Positions 34,146 to 40,987 of a stretch of DNA of 64,000 nt are shown here, one piece after another. The stretch spans positions 32,201 through 96,200 of the forward strand of contig JAFAFR010000059.1 in NCBI GenBank assembly GCA_023423405.1. The letters run 5' to 3'. The notes beneath the pieces are model-generated. The model had not been told where the DNA came from. It was given only the letters and a program-made list of their open reading frames with translations, and ran no database searches. Position 1 is the stretch's first letter. Each line of letters begins with the position of its first letter. A program made the translations under genes and the position numbers. This DNA comes from Bacteroidota bacterium (GTDB lineage Bacteria > Bacteroidota > Bacteroidia > Chitinophagales > Chitinophagaceae).

Positions 34146-34825
34146 GGCGGCAAAACTGGTGTATAACCCTTCTGATAAACGCTGTTGGCGTAAAGAGGTA
34201 TTTCCTGCTTTTCCAGCTCATCGATCCGCTCCAGCTCCTGCAAAGAATAAACGCGGCCCGTAGCCGCTTCCCGTTGCAGGCTTGCTGTGATGCAATCGAT
34301 GACGGCCTGGCTTCCCCTCCGGAACATGGCGCGGGTAACGTCCATGGCCTTCACCAGCAGCACCGTATCGACCTTACCAATAAGCCGGTAGCCATCGGGC
34401 GTGGCGGCATAACAGTTCGCGCGCAGGTAACAGTATCCTTTTTCGCTCATGGCGCCGGTGACCTCTGCAAATTTCAGTTGCCGCAATTGAAACAGCATCT
34501 CCCCTTCTCCCTGCGCCCCTTCCGCCAGCTTTGTCATTAAGGCAGGAAACTGTTGCCGGAGGGGTGTTTCGGGCACTACCCGCGCCTTCCGGTTGAAAGC
34601 GCCCAATTGTACGATGCCCAGGTCGGCCGTATCGGTCCTCGAATCAAGAAAGACCAGGCGCCTGTACAAACTGCCGCTGGCAGGCGCTTCCGCAAGCGTG
34701 ATCCTGAAATCCCCGGTCTTCTGCTGTGCCTGGATCCCGGCCGGCAGGAGAACAATCCCCGCCAGCAGGCCCACAGCAAACCACCTGCCGGGAACCCGAC
34801 AACTGTGTTTTCGGTTAAGGGTCAT
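34073..34825 (-). CDS. Exported protein of unknown function, C-terminus overlapped by the toxin gene
   Basis: A 250-residue protein with a signal peptide (about 1-33, ending IQAQ). The mature part contains FRITLAEAPASGSLYRRLVF, a helical centre with AMSEKGYCYLRANCYAA, and ELEKQEIPLYANSVYQKGY near the end. I do not recognise the family. The last 24 codons lie on the opposite strand of the PIN toxin gene; this tail (YLLRYKAMNCLGVRTVND) may not belong to the original gene, which suggests truncation by insertion of the toxin-antitoxin module. It follows the DUF1080 gene after 10 nt and is probably in the same transcript. Confidence 0.6.
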   Translation of the reverse strand: MTLNRKHSCRVPGRWFAVGLLAGIVLLPAGIQAQQKTGDFRITLAEAPASGSLYRRLVFLDSRTDTADLGIVQLGAFNRKARVVPETPLRQQFPALMTKLAEGAQGEGEMLFQLRQLKFAEVTGAMSEKGYCYLRANCYAATPDGYRLIGKVDTVLLVKAMDVTRAMFRRGSQAVIDCITASLQREAATGRVYSLQELERIDELEKQEIPLYANSVYQKGYTPVLPPYLLRYKAMNCLGVRTVNDGLAFL

Positions 34826-34835
34826 CGTTTGTTGC

Positions 34836-35651
34836 TTATTTTTTAGGCGCCGGTAGTTCGCGTATGGCTACCCGTTTGAAATCGACCGGCTGGCCCTCGC
34901 TCTGCAGCGCGATATAACCGCTGCGCAGCAATTGCCCGTCTTTTTTAACAGCAGGATCGTAGTTATGCACCACACCGCCGCCGATCTGGGGCTTGTAGTA
35001 TCGCAGCACGGTATCACCATTGATGATGTGCGTGATCATGGAATCACCCAGCACAATGGCCTCGGCATGCACCCATTCATCAACAGGATAAGTTTTTGCC
35101 GAAGAGGGAATGCAGTGACGCGGATCGATCCTGCCCTTGTACACCACGTTGGTGCCGGGTGAGCACATGCAGCCCGTGGGACGTTCCTCACCGTTATCCA
35201 GCTCGGCCAGGAACTGCAACTCCACCGATATGGGCCAGTCCTGGTCCACTTTCATGGTGCGCGGATCCTGCGAATGCAGCATCACCCCGCTGTTGCGCAT
35301 CGCATATTCCGGCGCCGAGGCCAGGAATTCACCGGTAATACGATAATCCACCTTTAGATGGTAATACGAAAACGGCGTTTTGTAATACAGGTGCCCAAAC
35401 TGGTCGTTGAAATCTTTGTAGCCATCGTAACGTACCTTGATCATACCGTCTTCCACACGGAAAGTATTGCCGAAATTGGTGCCGATGGGATGGTGGTTGA
35501 TCTTCACCATCCAGTCTTTCAGGTCTTTGCCGTTGAAGAGCTCCTTCCATTGCCCGTCGGGCGGCGGCGGGCCATCGTGGTGATGCGAAAAAGCACACAC
35601 GAACACAAAAAAAACCATGCTTAACCAGGGCAATCGTTTGGGATGGATCAT
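34836..35651 (-). CDS. DUF1080-family protein (3-keto-disaccharide hydrolase-like)
   Basis: A 271-residue protein with a signal peptide (about 1-22). The DUF1080 (PF06439) beta-jelly-roll begins at WKELFNGKDLKDW and ends with LRSGYIALQSEGQPVDFKRVAIREL, both family hallmarks. Conserved points include YAMRNSGVMLHSQ and SVELQFLAE. Some members hydrolyse 3-keto-glycosides made by sugar dehydrogenases, and others bind glucans. It is exported. Its distal partner is the unknown gene at 34073. No dehydrogenase is adjacent; the GMC dehydrogenase at 46017 is 10 kb away in a separate unit. Confidence 0.9.
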   Translation of the reverse strand: MIHPKRLPWLSMVFFVFVCAFSHHHDGPPPPDGQWKELFNGKDLKDWMVKINHHPIGTNFGNTFRVEDGMIKVRYDGYKDFNDQFGHLYYKTPFSYYHLKVDYRITGEFLASAPEYAMRNSGVMLHSQDPRTMKVDQDWPISVELQFLAELDNGEERPTGCMCSPGTNVVYKGRIDPRHCIPSSAKTYPVDEWVHAEAIVLGDSMITHIINGDTVLRYYKPQIGGGVVHNYDPAVKKDGQLLRSGYIALQSEGQPVDFKRVAIRELPAPKK

Positions 35652-35717
35652 AAAAAAATCTTATCCCGATAAATGTAGCTATTAATATGGTACGATCCTG
35701 CCACCGCCTGTAACAGC

Positions 35718-38300
35718 ATGAATATAAAATGCTACAGGCGGCCAATGTCTATGAACCTTTTTATGCCTAAATTCCTTTTTAAACCTGTCAGCTTGACAAA
35801 ACGACTATTGCCTGCCATCGCATTGCTATCGATAGCAACATGCCTGGGCATTGCATGGGTATTACCACCCGATCCATTGGATAAGATCATCTCACAACTC
35901 AACAGCTTCCGGCAAAACTACCCCCAGGAAAAAATATACCTGCAACTGGACAAACCCTTTTACGTTACCGGTGATACGCTTTATTTCAAGACCTACCTCG
36001 TTAACGCGGAAAAGAACGAACCCGGCGGTGTCAGTGGCATTGTGCACCTCGATATCCTGGACCAGGAAGAACACCTGCTGAAAAATATTCTCCTGAAGAT
36101 GCAGGACGGAGTGGCCTGGGGCAGTATTCCCCTCGATACCCTGTTTAGGGGAGGCTCCTATCGCTTCCGGTATTACACCAACTGGATGCGCAATTTCGAT
36201 CCCACACTGGTACCGGAAAAAAACATCCTCATCAAAACCCTCTTACCTGCCAAAGCCTTACCGCAACAAACCATTGCCGCCTCCGCAACAGTGACACCTT
36301 CCATACAACTGTTCCCCGAAGGCGGGCAACTGGTGGAACAACTCGCCGCCACCGTGGGTTTCATTTGCACAAACAGCCAGGGCAGAGGCATACCCTGCAC
36401 AGGCAGGGTGGTTGATGATCACAACCAAACCGTCGCCAGCTTTTCTTCAGCATTTGCAGGCATCGGCCGCTTTTCGTTCACGCCGTTCCCCGGGAAAAAA
36501 TACGAGGTAGAATTTTCACTGCCCGATGGAACTGTTCAAAGAAAGCCTTTGCCCCCGGCCATCGCAGAAGGCCTGAGCCTGTCCATTGACAACAGCGACA
36601 GGGAATGGATCACCATCAAAATCGCAGGGAACCAACGGCAACTATCAAACGATTATATCCTGATCGCTCAATGCAACCAGGTGCTGCAACTGGTTGCCAA
36701 AAACAATACAGGCGCCACTGGCATCCTGGCTAAATTGTCACGGAACCGTTTCCCCACAGGCATTGTACAGTTCACGCTATTCGATGCACTGTACCGACCC
36801 GTTGCGGAACGTCTTGTATTCAACAACCTCTACGACTCCGCGGCCATTATTCTCACAACCCCCGCGCGGGAAGCCACCAAGCGAAGCAAAATGGAATGGA
36901 CGCTGGAACTAGAATCGCCCAACGGTGAATCTTTGGAAGGAAATTTCGCCGTTGCAGTAACGAACACTACGAAGGTGAAAGACGACGCCTCCATGGGCGC
37001 CTCCATAGAGAGCGACCTGTTGCTACAGTCTGATATCCGCGGACGCATACAGGACCCGCAGCATTATTTCTCCGATACCACCAGGCAATTGCGGCTGGAG
37101 CTCGACAACCTTTTGCTCACGCAGGGCTGGCGCCGGTTCACCTGGAACGACCTCGTCAGGGACAAACAGCCCAACCTGGCTTTCGAAGCCGAGCAGGAAC
37201 GCTACCTGTCGGGAACCATACAAGACGATGCCGGCCACCCCATTCCGGGAGCAACCATCCAATTACTGTTAGGCGCACCCGAAAACAGGATCGTCGATAC
37301 CGTGGCCAACAGCGCCGGAAAATTCCGCATCCCGCTGCCGCCTGTTGCCAATGAGCTGCGGTATGTGATCGAAGCAAAAGATCCGCAGCAACATACAGCA
37401 GGTGTGGTGGTGCCCGATACAGCGGTGGCCTTTGCAACCAATAGCACTACGCCGCCAAAAGCCGGTCCGGAAGATAGCGCCGCCACGCTCTACCAGGGTT
37501 ATGCGCGCGAGCAACTGCAATCGTTTAAACGGTACGGTGGACTGATAACAGAAAAAGGCCTGTTGAAAGAAGTGGTCGTTAAAGCTGCGAAAAACCGGAA
37601 GCCTACCGAGCGGGAACTGGCACTGGAACCTTCCATGAACCTGAACGGTCCCGGTAATGCCGACCAGGTACTGACCTATCTCGATCTTCAAAATTGTCAC
37701 ACCCTGGAAATGTGCCTGCAGGGCAAATTACGCGGCGTCTTCATTAAGAGCAAGCTGACACCAAAAGGACCCATATTGCTGGCCTATTCTTCCCTGGCCT
37801 TTGGTAAGCCCATGCGCGTATACCGCGATGGCGTAGAAATGCCCAATGAAGATGAATGGGACCTCCGCAATTTTTCCGCTGCCGATATTCAAAGTGTGGA
37901 AGTGCTGCGCAGTGGCGGGTTTACCTCCGTTTATGGTACAAAAGGCGCCAATGGCATTTTGCTCTTCACCACCAAAAAAGGCGGACTTGATTATAACCTA
38001 TTGGGGAATAAGTCCGGGGCAACGCCCACATCCTACAAAGCCATTACGGGGTACTATCAAAGCAGGGAATTCTATTCACCGCAATACGATACAACCGCCG
38101 TTTCCGGTAAAACAGACAAGGCCGATCCGGACTGGCGTACGACCGTTTACTGGTCGCCGCAGGTGGTGACGGATGAACAGGGCAAAGCCAGCTTCTCCTA
38201 TTTTAACAACGACCTGCCCGGCAAATACCGGGTGCTGCTGGAAGGCATCACACACACGGGCAGGCTCATCCGAAAAATTGCTTATTATGAAGTGCGTTAA
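35718..38300 (+). CDS. Large exported MG2 / TonB-plug-like protein without beta-barrel
   Basis: An 860-residue exported protein. Several ATGs (35718, 35745, 35751, 35763) precede one hydrophobic signal (LLPAIALLSIATCLGIAW); the exact start is uncertain. A macroglobulin MG2 domain covers about residues 70-160 (QEKIYLQLDKPFYVTGDTLY). A carboxypeptidase-regulatory-like domain lies near 500-560 (LSGTIQDDAGHPIPGATIQL). A TonB-dependent receptor plug follows at about 620-760, with EVLRSGGFTSVYGTKGANGI, and the end resembles an alpha-macroglobulin strand domain. There is no barrel, so it is not a transporter. It probably works with the co-translated gene at 38287, which overlaps by 14 nt. Confidence 0.85.
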   Translation: MNIKCYRRPMSMNLFMPKFLFKPVSLTKRLLPAIALLSIATCLGIAWVLPPDPLDKIISQLNSFRQNYPQEKIYLQLDKPFYVTGDTLYFKTYLVNAEKNEPGGVSGIVHLDILDQEEHLLKNILLKMQDGVAWGSIPLDTLFRGGSYRFRYYTNWMRNFDPTLVPEKNILIKTLLPAKALPQQTIAASATVTPSIQLFPEGGQLVEQLAATVGFICTNSQGRGIPCTGRVVDDHNQTVASFSSAFAGIGRFSFTPFPGKKYEVEFSLPDGTVQRKPLPPAIAEGLSLSIDNSDREWITIKIAGNQRQLSNDYILIAQCNQVLQLVAKNNTGATGILAKLSRNRFPTGIVQFTLFDALYRPVAERLVFNNLYDSAAIILTTPAREATKRSKMEWTLELESPNGESLEGNFAVAVTNTTKVKDDASMGASIESDLLLQSDIRGRIQDPQHYFSDTTRQLRLELDNLLLTQGWRRFTWNDLVRDKQPNLAFEAEQERYLSGTIQDDAGHPIPGATIQLLLGAPENRIVDTVANSAGKFRIPLPPVANELRYVIEAKDPQQHTAGVVVPDTAVAFATNSTTPPKAGPEDSAATLYQGYAREQLQSFKRYGGLITEKGLLKEVVVKAAKNRKPTERELALEPSMNLNGPGNADQVLTYLDLQNCHTLEMCLQGKLRGVFIKSKLTPKGPILLAYSSLAFGKPMRVYRDGVEMPNEDEWDLRNFSAADIQSVEVLRSGGFTSVYGTKGANGILLFTTKKGGLDYNLLGNKSGATPTSYKAITGYYQSREFYSPQYDTTAVSGKTDKADPDWRTTVYWSPQVVTDEQGKASFSYFNNDLPGKYRVLLEGITHTGRLIRKIAYYEVR

Positions 38301-39567
38301 CGTTTGGATGGTTGCACTGCTTCTGTTATGGCAGCAGGCAGCTATTGCACAACAAACGATCAGGGGGAAGGTGTTGGCGGTATCCGGCGAGCCCATTCCC
38401 AATGCCAGCATATTTATTCCCAATACCAGCATGGGCACCACCAGCAAAGCAGACGGAACATTTGTACTGGACCGCTTTCCGCCCGGCACTTTTAAAATGG
38501 CGGTCAGTTGTATCGGCTACGAACTGGCCATTGTGCCTGTGGCAAACGACCGGGAAAAGGAATGGGTGATCCGGCTGCAGAGAAAAGACAACAGCCTCAA
38601 CGAAGTGATCGTTCGGAACTATGTCCAGAACGGATGGAAAAAATGGGGTGAGATTTTCCAGGCTGCTTTTATAGGAACCTCCGCCTTTGCGCCCGATTGC
38701 AGGATCGTGAATACAGATGTGCTTCATTTTGTTTACAACGAGCACTCTTCCGTGCTGCAGGTATTTGCAGATGAACCACTGGTTATCGAGAACCGGGCCC
38801 TGGGCTATCACATTTCAACAGAGCTGGTAGATTTTTCTTACAACATCACCACCAACGATGTCGACTACCAGATCTACAGCTATTTCCTGCCGCTGGCAGG
38901 ATCAGAAAGGGAGATCGGAACCTGGACAAAAAACAGGAAAACCGCGTACAGACTGTCTTCCCTGGCCTTTTTCCGGGCGGTGTACCAGGGCGCCTGGGAA
39001 AAGAAATATACCGTACTGCGTTTGGTGAAAGAAAACGGCAAAGAGAAGATCCGCATACAGGCGTTGTACCAACAACGCATTGAGCAATTGTCGCTTCAAC
39101 TGGGACAAACACTGAATATGTCTGACAGATCGGACAGGAAGCTGCTCGACAAAACCTTTCCCCGCGATTCCGTGACATACTATACCAAAGTGTTGCAGCA
39201 GCAGGACAACGTTGTGCAATTAAAAAAATCGCCCCTGTCTTTCGCCGACATAGCTACCCGCATCGACAGCAATACCGCGCGCCTGGATTTTGATCAATAC
39301 CTGCTCGTGGTCAACCGGCAGATGAAAGAACCAACCGAGTACCTGCAGTACCGCCGTCAGGTGCTGTCAACAGACAAGGCTTACACCATGCAGGCTTCGC
39401 AATTGCTGGTGCCCGAATACCCCGAAACGGAATTGTTCCTGACAAAGGGTCTTCCCATCGACATCCACCCTTCCGGTTATTTCAACAATGTGGACCTGTA
39501 CTTTAACGGCTTCTGGGGATGGTGGGAAAAGCTGGCCACGCGGCTGCCTTATGAATATGAGGAATGA
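38287..39567 (+). CDS. Exported protein with carboxypeptidase-regulatory-like domain
   Basis: A 426-residue protein. The ATG at 38287 overlaps the upstream gene by 14 nt and opens a clean signal peptide (about 1-21, ending AIAQ). Residues about 23-110 are a carboxypeptidase-D regulatory-like beta domain (IRGKVLAVSGEPIPNASIFI; GTFKMAVSCIGYE), normally found at the N-terminus of SusC proteins. The remaining 310 residues are strand- and helix-rich with no catalytic motif and no barrel. The same combination appears in many Bacteroidota exported proteins of unknown role. The tight coupling with the MG2/plug protein argues for a joint envelope function. Confidence 0.85.
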   Translation: MKCVNVWMVALLLLWQQAAIAQQTIRGKVLAVSGEPIPNASIFIPNTSMGTTSKADGTFVLDRFPPGTFKMAVSCIGYELAIVPVANDREKEWVIRLQRKDNSLNEVIVRNYVQNGWKKWGEIFQAAFIGTSAFAPDCRIVNTDVLHFVYNEHSSVLQVFADEPLVIENRALGYHISTELVDFSYNITTNDVDYQIYSYFLPLAGSEREIGTWTKNRKTAYRLSSLAFFRAVYQGAWEKKYTVLRLVKENGKEKIRIQALYQQRIEQLSLQLGQTLNMSDRSDRKLLDKTFPRDSVTYYTKVLQQQDNVVQLKKSPLSFADIATRIDSNTARLDFDQYLLVVNRQMKEPTEYLQYRRQVLSTDKAYTMQASQLLVPEYPETELFLTKGLPIDIHPSGYFNNVDLYFNGFWGWWEKLATRLPYEYEE

Positions 39568-39592
39568 AGCAAGGTGCGTGTACAGATGCTCG

Positions 39593-39910
39593 TTAGATCA
39601 CCTGCAACTTGCTGATAAGGCCATCATAATACAGTTTCCCAATGGGTATGTCATTAGGCCCCATCTTAACCACTTCCTTTTCCACCTTATCAATGTAAAA
39701 CACCGAAACGGCCCAGGTCCGGTGTACGCGGAACAGGAATCCTTCCGGCGTTTTTTTGAGCATATCTGCCAGCGTGGACCGTACCAGGTAGCTGCGGTTA
39801 TCGGTAAGATGCAGTTTTGTATAAGCGCCTTCGGCAGAAAGCGCCATGATCTCAAGGGGATCAACGGCATGGAGCGATTTTCCCTGCCATACAAAAAGAG
39901 GGACCATCAT
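39593..39910 (-). CDS. Stand-alone LytTR DNA-binding protein
   Basis: A 105-residue protein that is almost entirely one LytTR domain. Landmarks are LEIMALSAEGAYTKLHLTDN, YLVRSTLADMLKKTPEGFLF and VHRTWAVSVFYIDKVEKE. LytTR domains bind DNA as beta-strand dimers and usually follow a receiver domain; here the receiver is absent, so control by phosphorylation is not expected. It converges on the exported protein gene ending at 39567. Target genes might include the adjacent intergenic region at 39911-40301, but no site can be shown. Confidence 0.85.
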   Translation of the reverse strand: MMVPLFVWQGKSLHAVDPLEIMALSAEGAYTKLHLTDNRSYLVRSTLADMLKKTPEGFLFRVHRTWAVSVFYIDKVEKEVVKMGPNDIPIGKLYYDGLISKLQVI

Positions 39911-40301
39911 AACGTTTAGGATTAGGTTAAGGGATTACCTAATATAAAAAATTTACCGGCAAACAGCAAAGCAAATCACCGGCGACCGCCGTCGGGAGCT
40001 TCCGGTTTCGTTGGTGCATGGCCGGTTGTCCCGCGCTCCAAAATGCCCCGGGCATCCCCCGACCATTCCCCGATCATTCCCCGAAAACCCCTGGACGCCC
40101 CGCGTAAAAATGCCGTTCACTTCAAAAATGGGTACAGCCCACTTCATTTTCAAAAATCGATGGAACCTGGATATTAGTTTTGGCTTACCGGTTTTTTCAG
40201 CGCGGGTGTCGCACAGGCAAGCGGGAGTGCGCCCCACCTGCTTCCCGCCCTGCAGGAACCGGTAAGCAAACAATTTTAATAACTTATGAAAACTCAAAAT
40301 C
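39911..40301. other. 391-nt divergent intergenic region
   Basis: It separates the LytTR gene from the + strand gene at 40302. No credible coding frame was found. It contains a short tandem repeat (40054-40086) and a C-rich stretch, and should hold the promoters of both genes, although I do not find a full TTTG/TAnnTTTG pair. Confidence 0.5.
40054..40086 (+). repeat. Three tandem 11-bp units
   Basis: Units at 40054-40064, 40065-40075 and 40076-40086 follow the pattern ATYCCCCGAYC; the third ends in AAA. They may be a repeated regulator site, possibly for the adjacent LytTR protein, whose family often binds direct repeats. Confidence 0.4.
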
Positions 40302-40862
40302 ATGGCCACAACTAACGGCCTCATCGCAGGCCAATTAAAAGGCTCCCTCGGAAAAGAACTCGTATTTCGCGAGTGGGCCGGACTAACCATCGTTTCCAAA
40401 GCGCCCCGCTCCAGGGGGAACGCTGCCGGTTCCATCCAGGCAGAAATGCAGGAACGCTTCGTGCTCGGCGCGCGTTATGCACGGAATATCCTGAAAGATC
40501 CCGACATGGCCGAAGCCTATCGCCAGACGCTTAAGCCGCGTCAAAACTTGTACAGTCGTGCGCTGCAGGACTTTGTTGTATTTCCTGTGGTAAAGGAAAT
40601 CATCGCCCGCGAATACAAGGGACAGCCCGGTGACACCATCACCATTCGCGCCATCGACGATTTCAGGGTAGCCCGTGTGCAGGTGGAAATTTATTCCGCC
40701 TCCGGCGACCTGCTCGAAAGCGGCGAGGCAGTAGCGCAGGCAGGCGGCTTCCGCTGGGATTATACTGCCACCCAGGCCAACCAGCCGCTCGCAGGCAGCA
40801 CCGTCAAAGCCATCGCCACCGACGTCCCGGGCAACCAGGGTTCGCTCGAAATGGTTGTGTGA
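40302..40862 (+). CDS. Conserved-looking protein of unknown function
   Basis: A 186-residue soluble protein without a signal peptide. Residues 1-35 (GLIAGQLKGSLGKELVFREW) are followed by a basic segment, then a helical middle (residues about 45-110, MQERFVLGARYARNILKDPD), and a strand-rich end from about 110 (DTITIRAIDDFRVARVQVEI) that could be a small Ig-like domain. The N-terminal pattern resembles a recurring Bacteroidota family known to me only as hypothetical. A good intrinsic terminator follows at 40956. Function unknown. Confidence 0.7.
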   Translation: MATTNGLIAGQLKGSLGKELVFREWAGLTIVSKAPRSRGNAAGSIQAEMQERFVLGARYARNILKDPDMAEAYRQTLKPRQNLYSRALQDFVVFPVVKEIIAREYKGQPGDTITIRAIDDFRVARVQVEIYSASGDLLESGEAVAQAGGFRWDYTATQANQPLAGSTVKAIATDVPGNQGSLEMVV

Positions 40863-40955
40863 CCGCTCCAGGCACCGATGCCAGGTTTTTGCCACGCTGA
40901 TCACAGCAATTGCCTTATGGATTTCGAATGTTGACCGTATGATGTTGGATTGAAT

Positions 40956-40987
40956 AAGCTGCGCCCCCCGGGGTGCAGCTTATTTTT
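40956..40987 (+). terminator. Strong intrinsic terminator, shared with the end of the SGNH-GH3 gene
   Basis: AAGCTGCGCCCC (40956-40967) pairs with GGGGTGCAGCTT (40970-40981), one G-T pair included, followed by ATTTTT. It ends the + strand gene at 40862. The stem overlaps the stop codon of the minus-strand gene at 40980 and may also mark the end of the polysaccharide locus. Confidence 0.8.
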
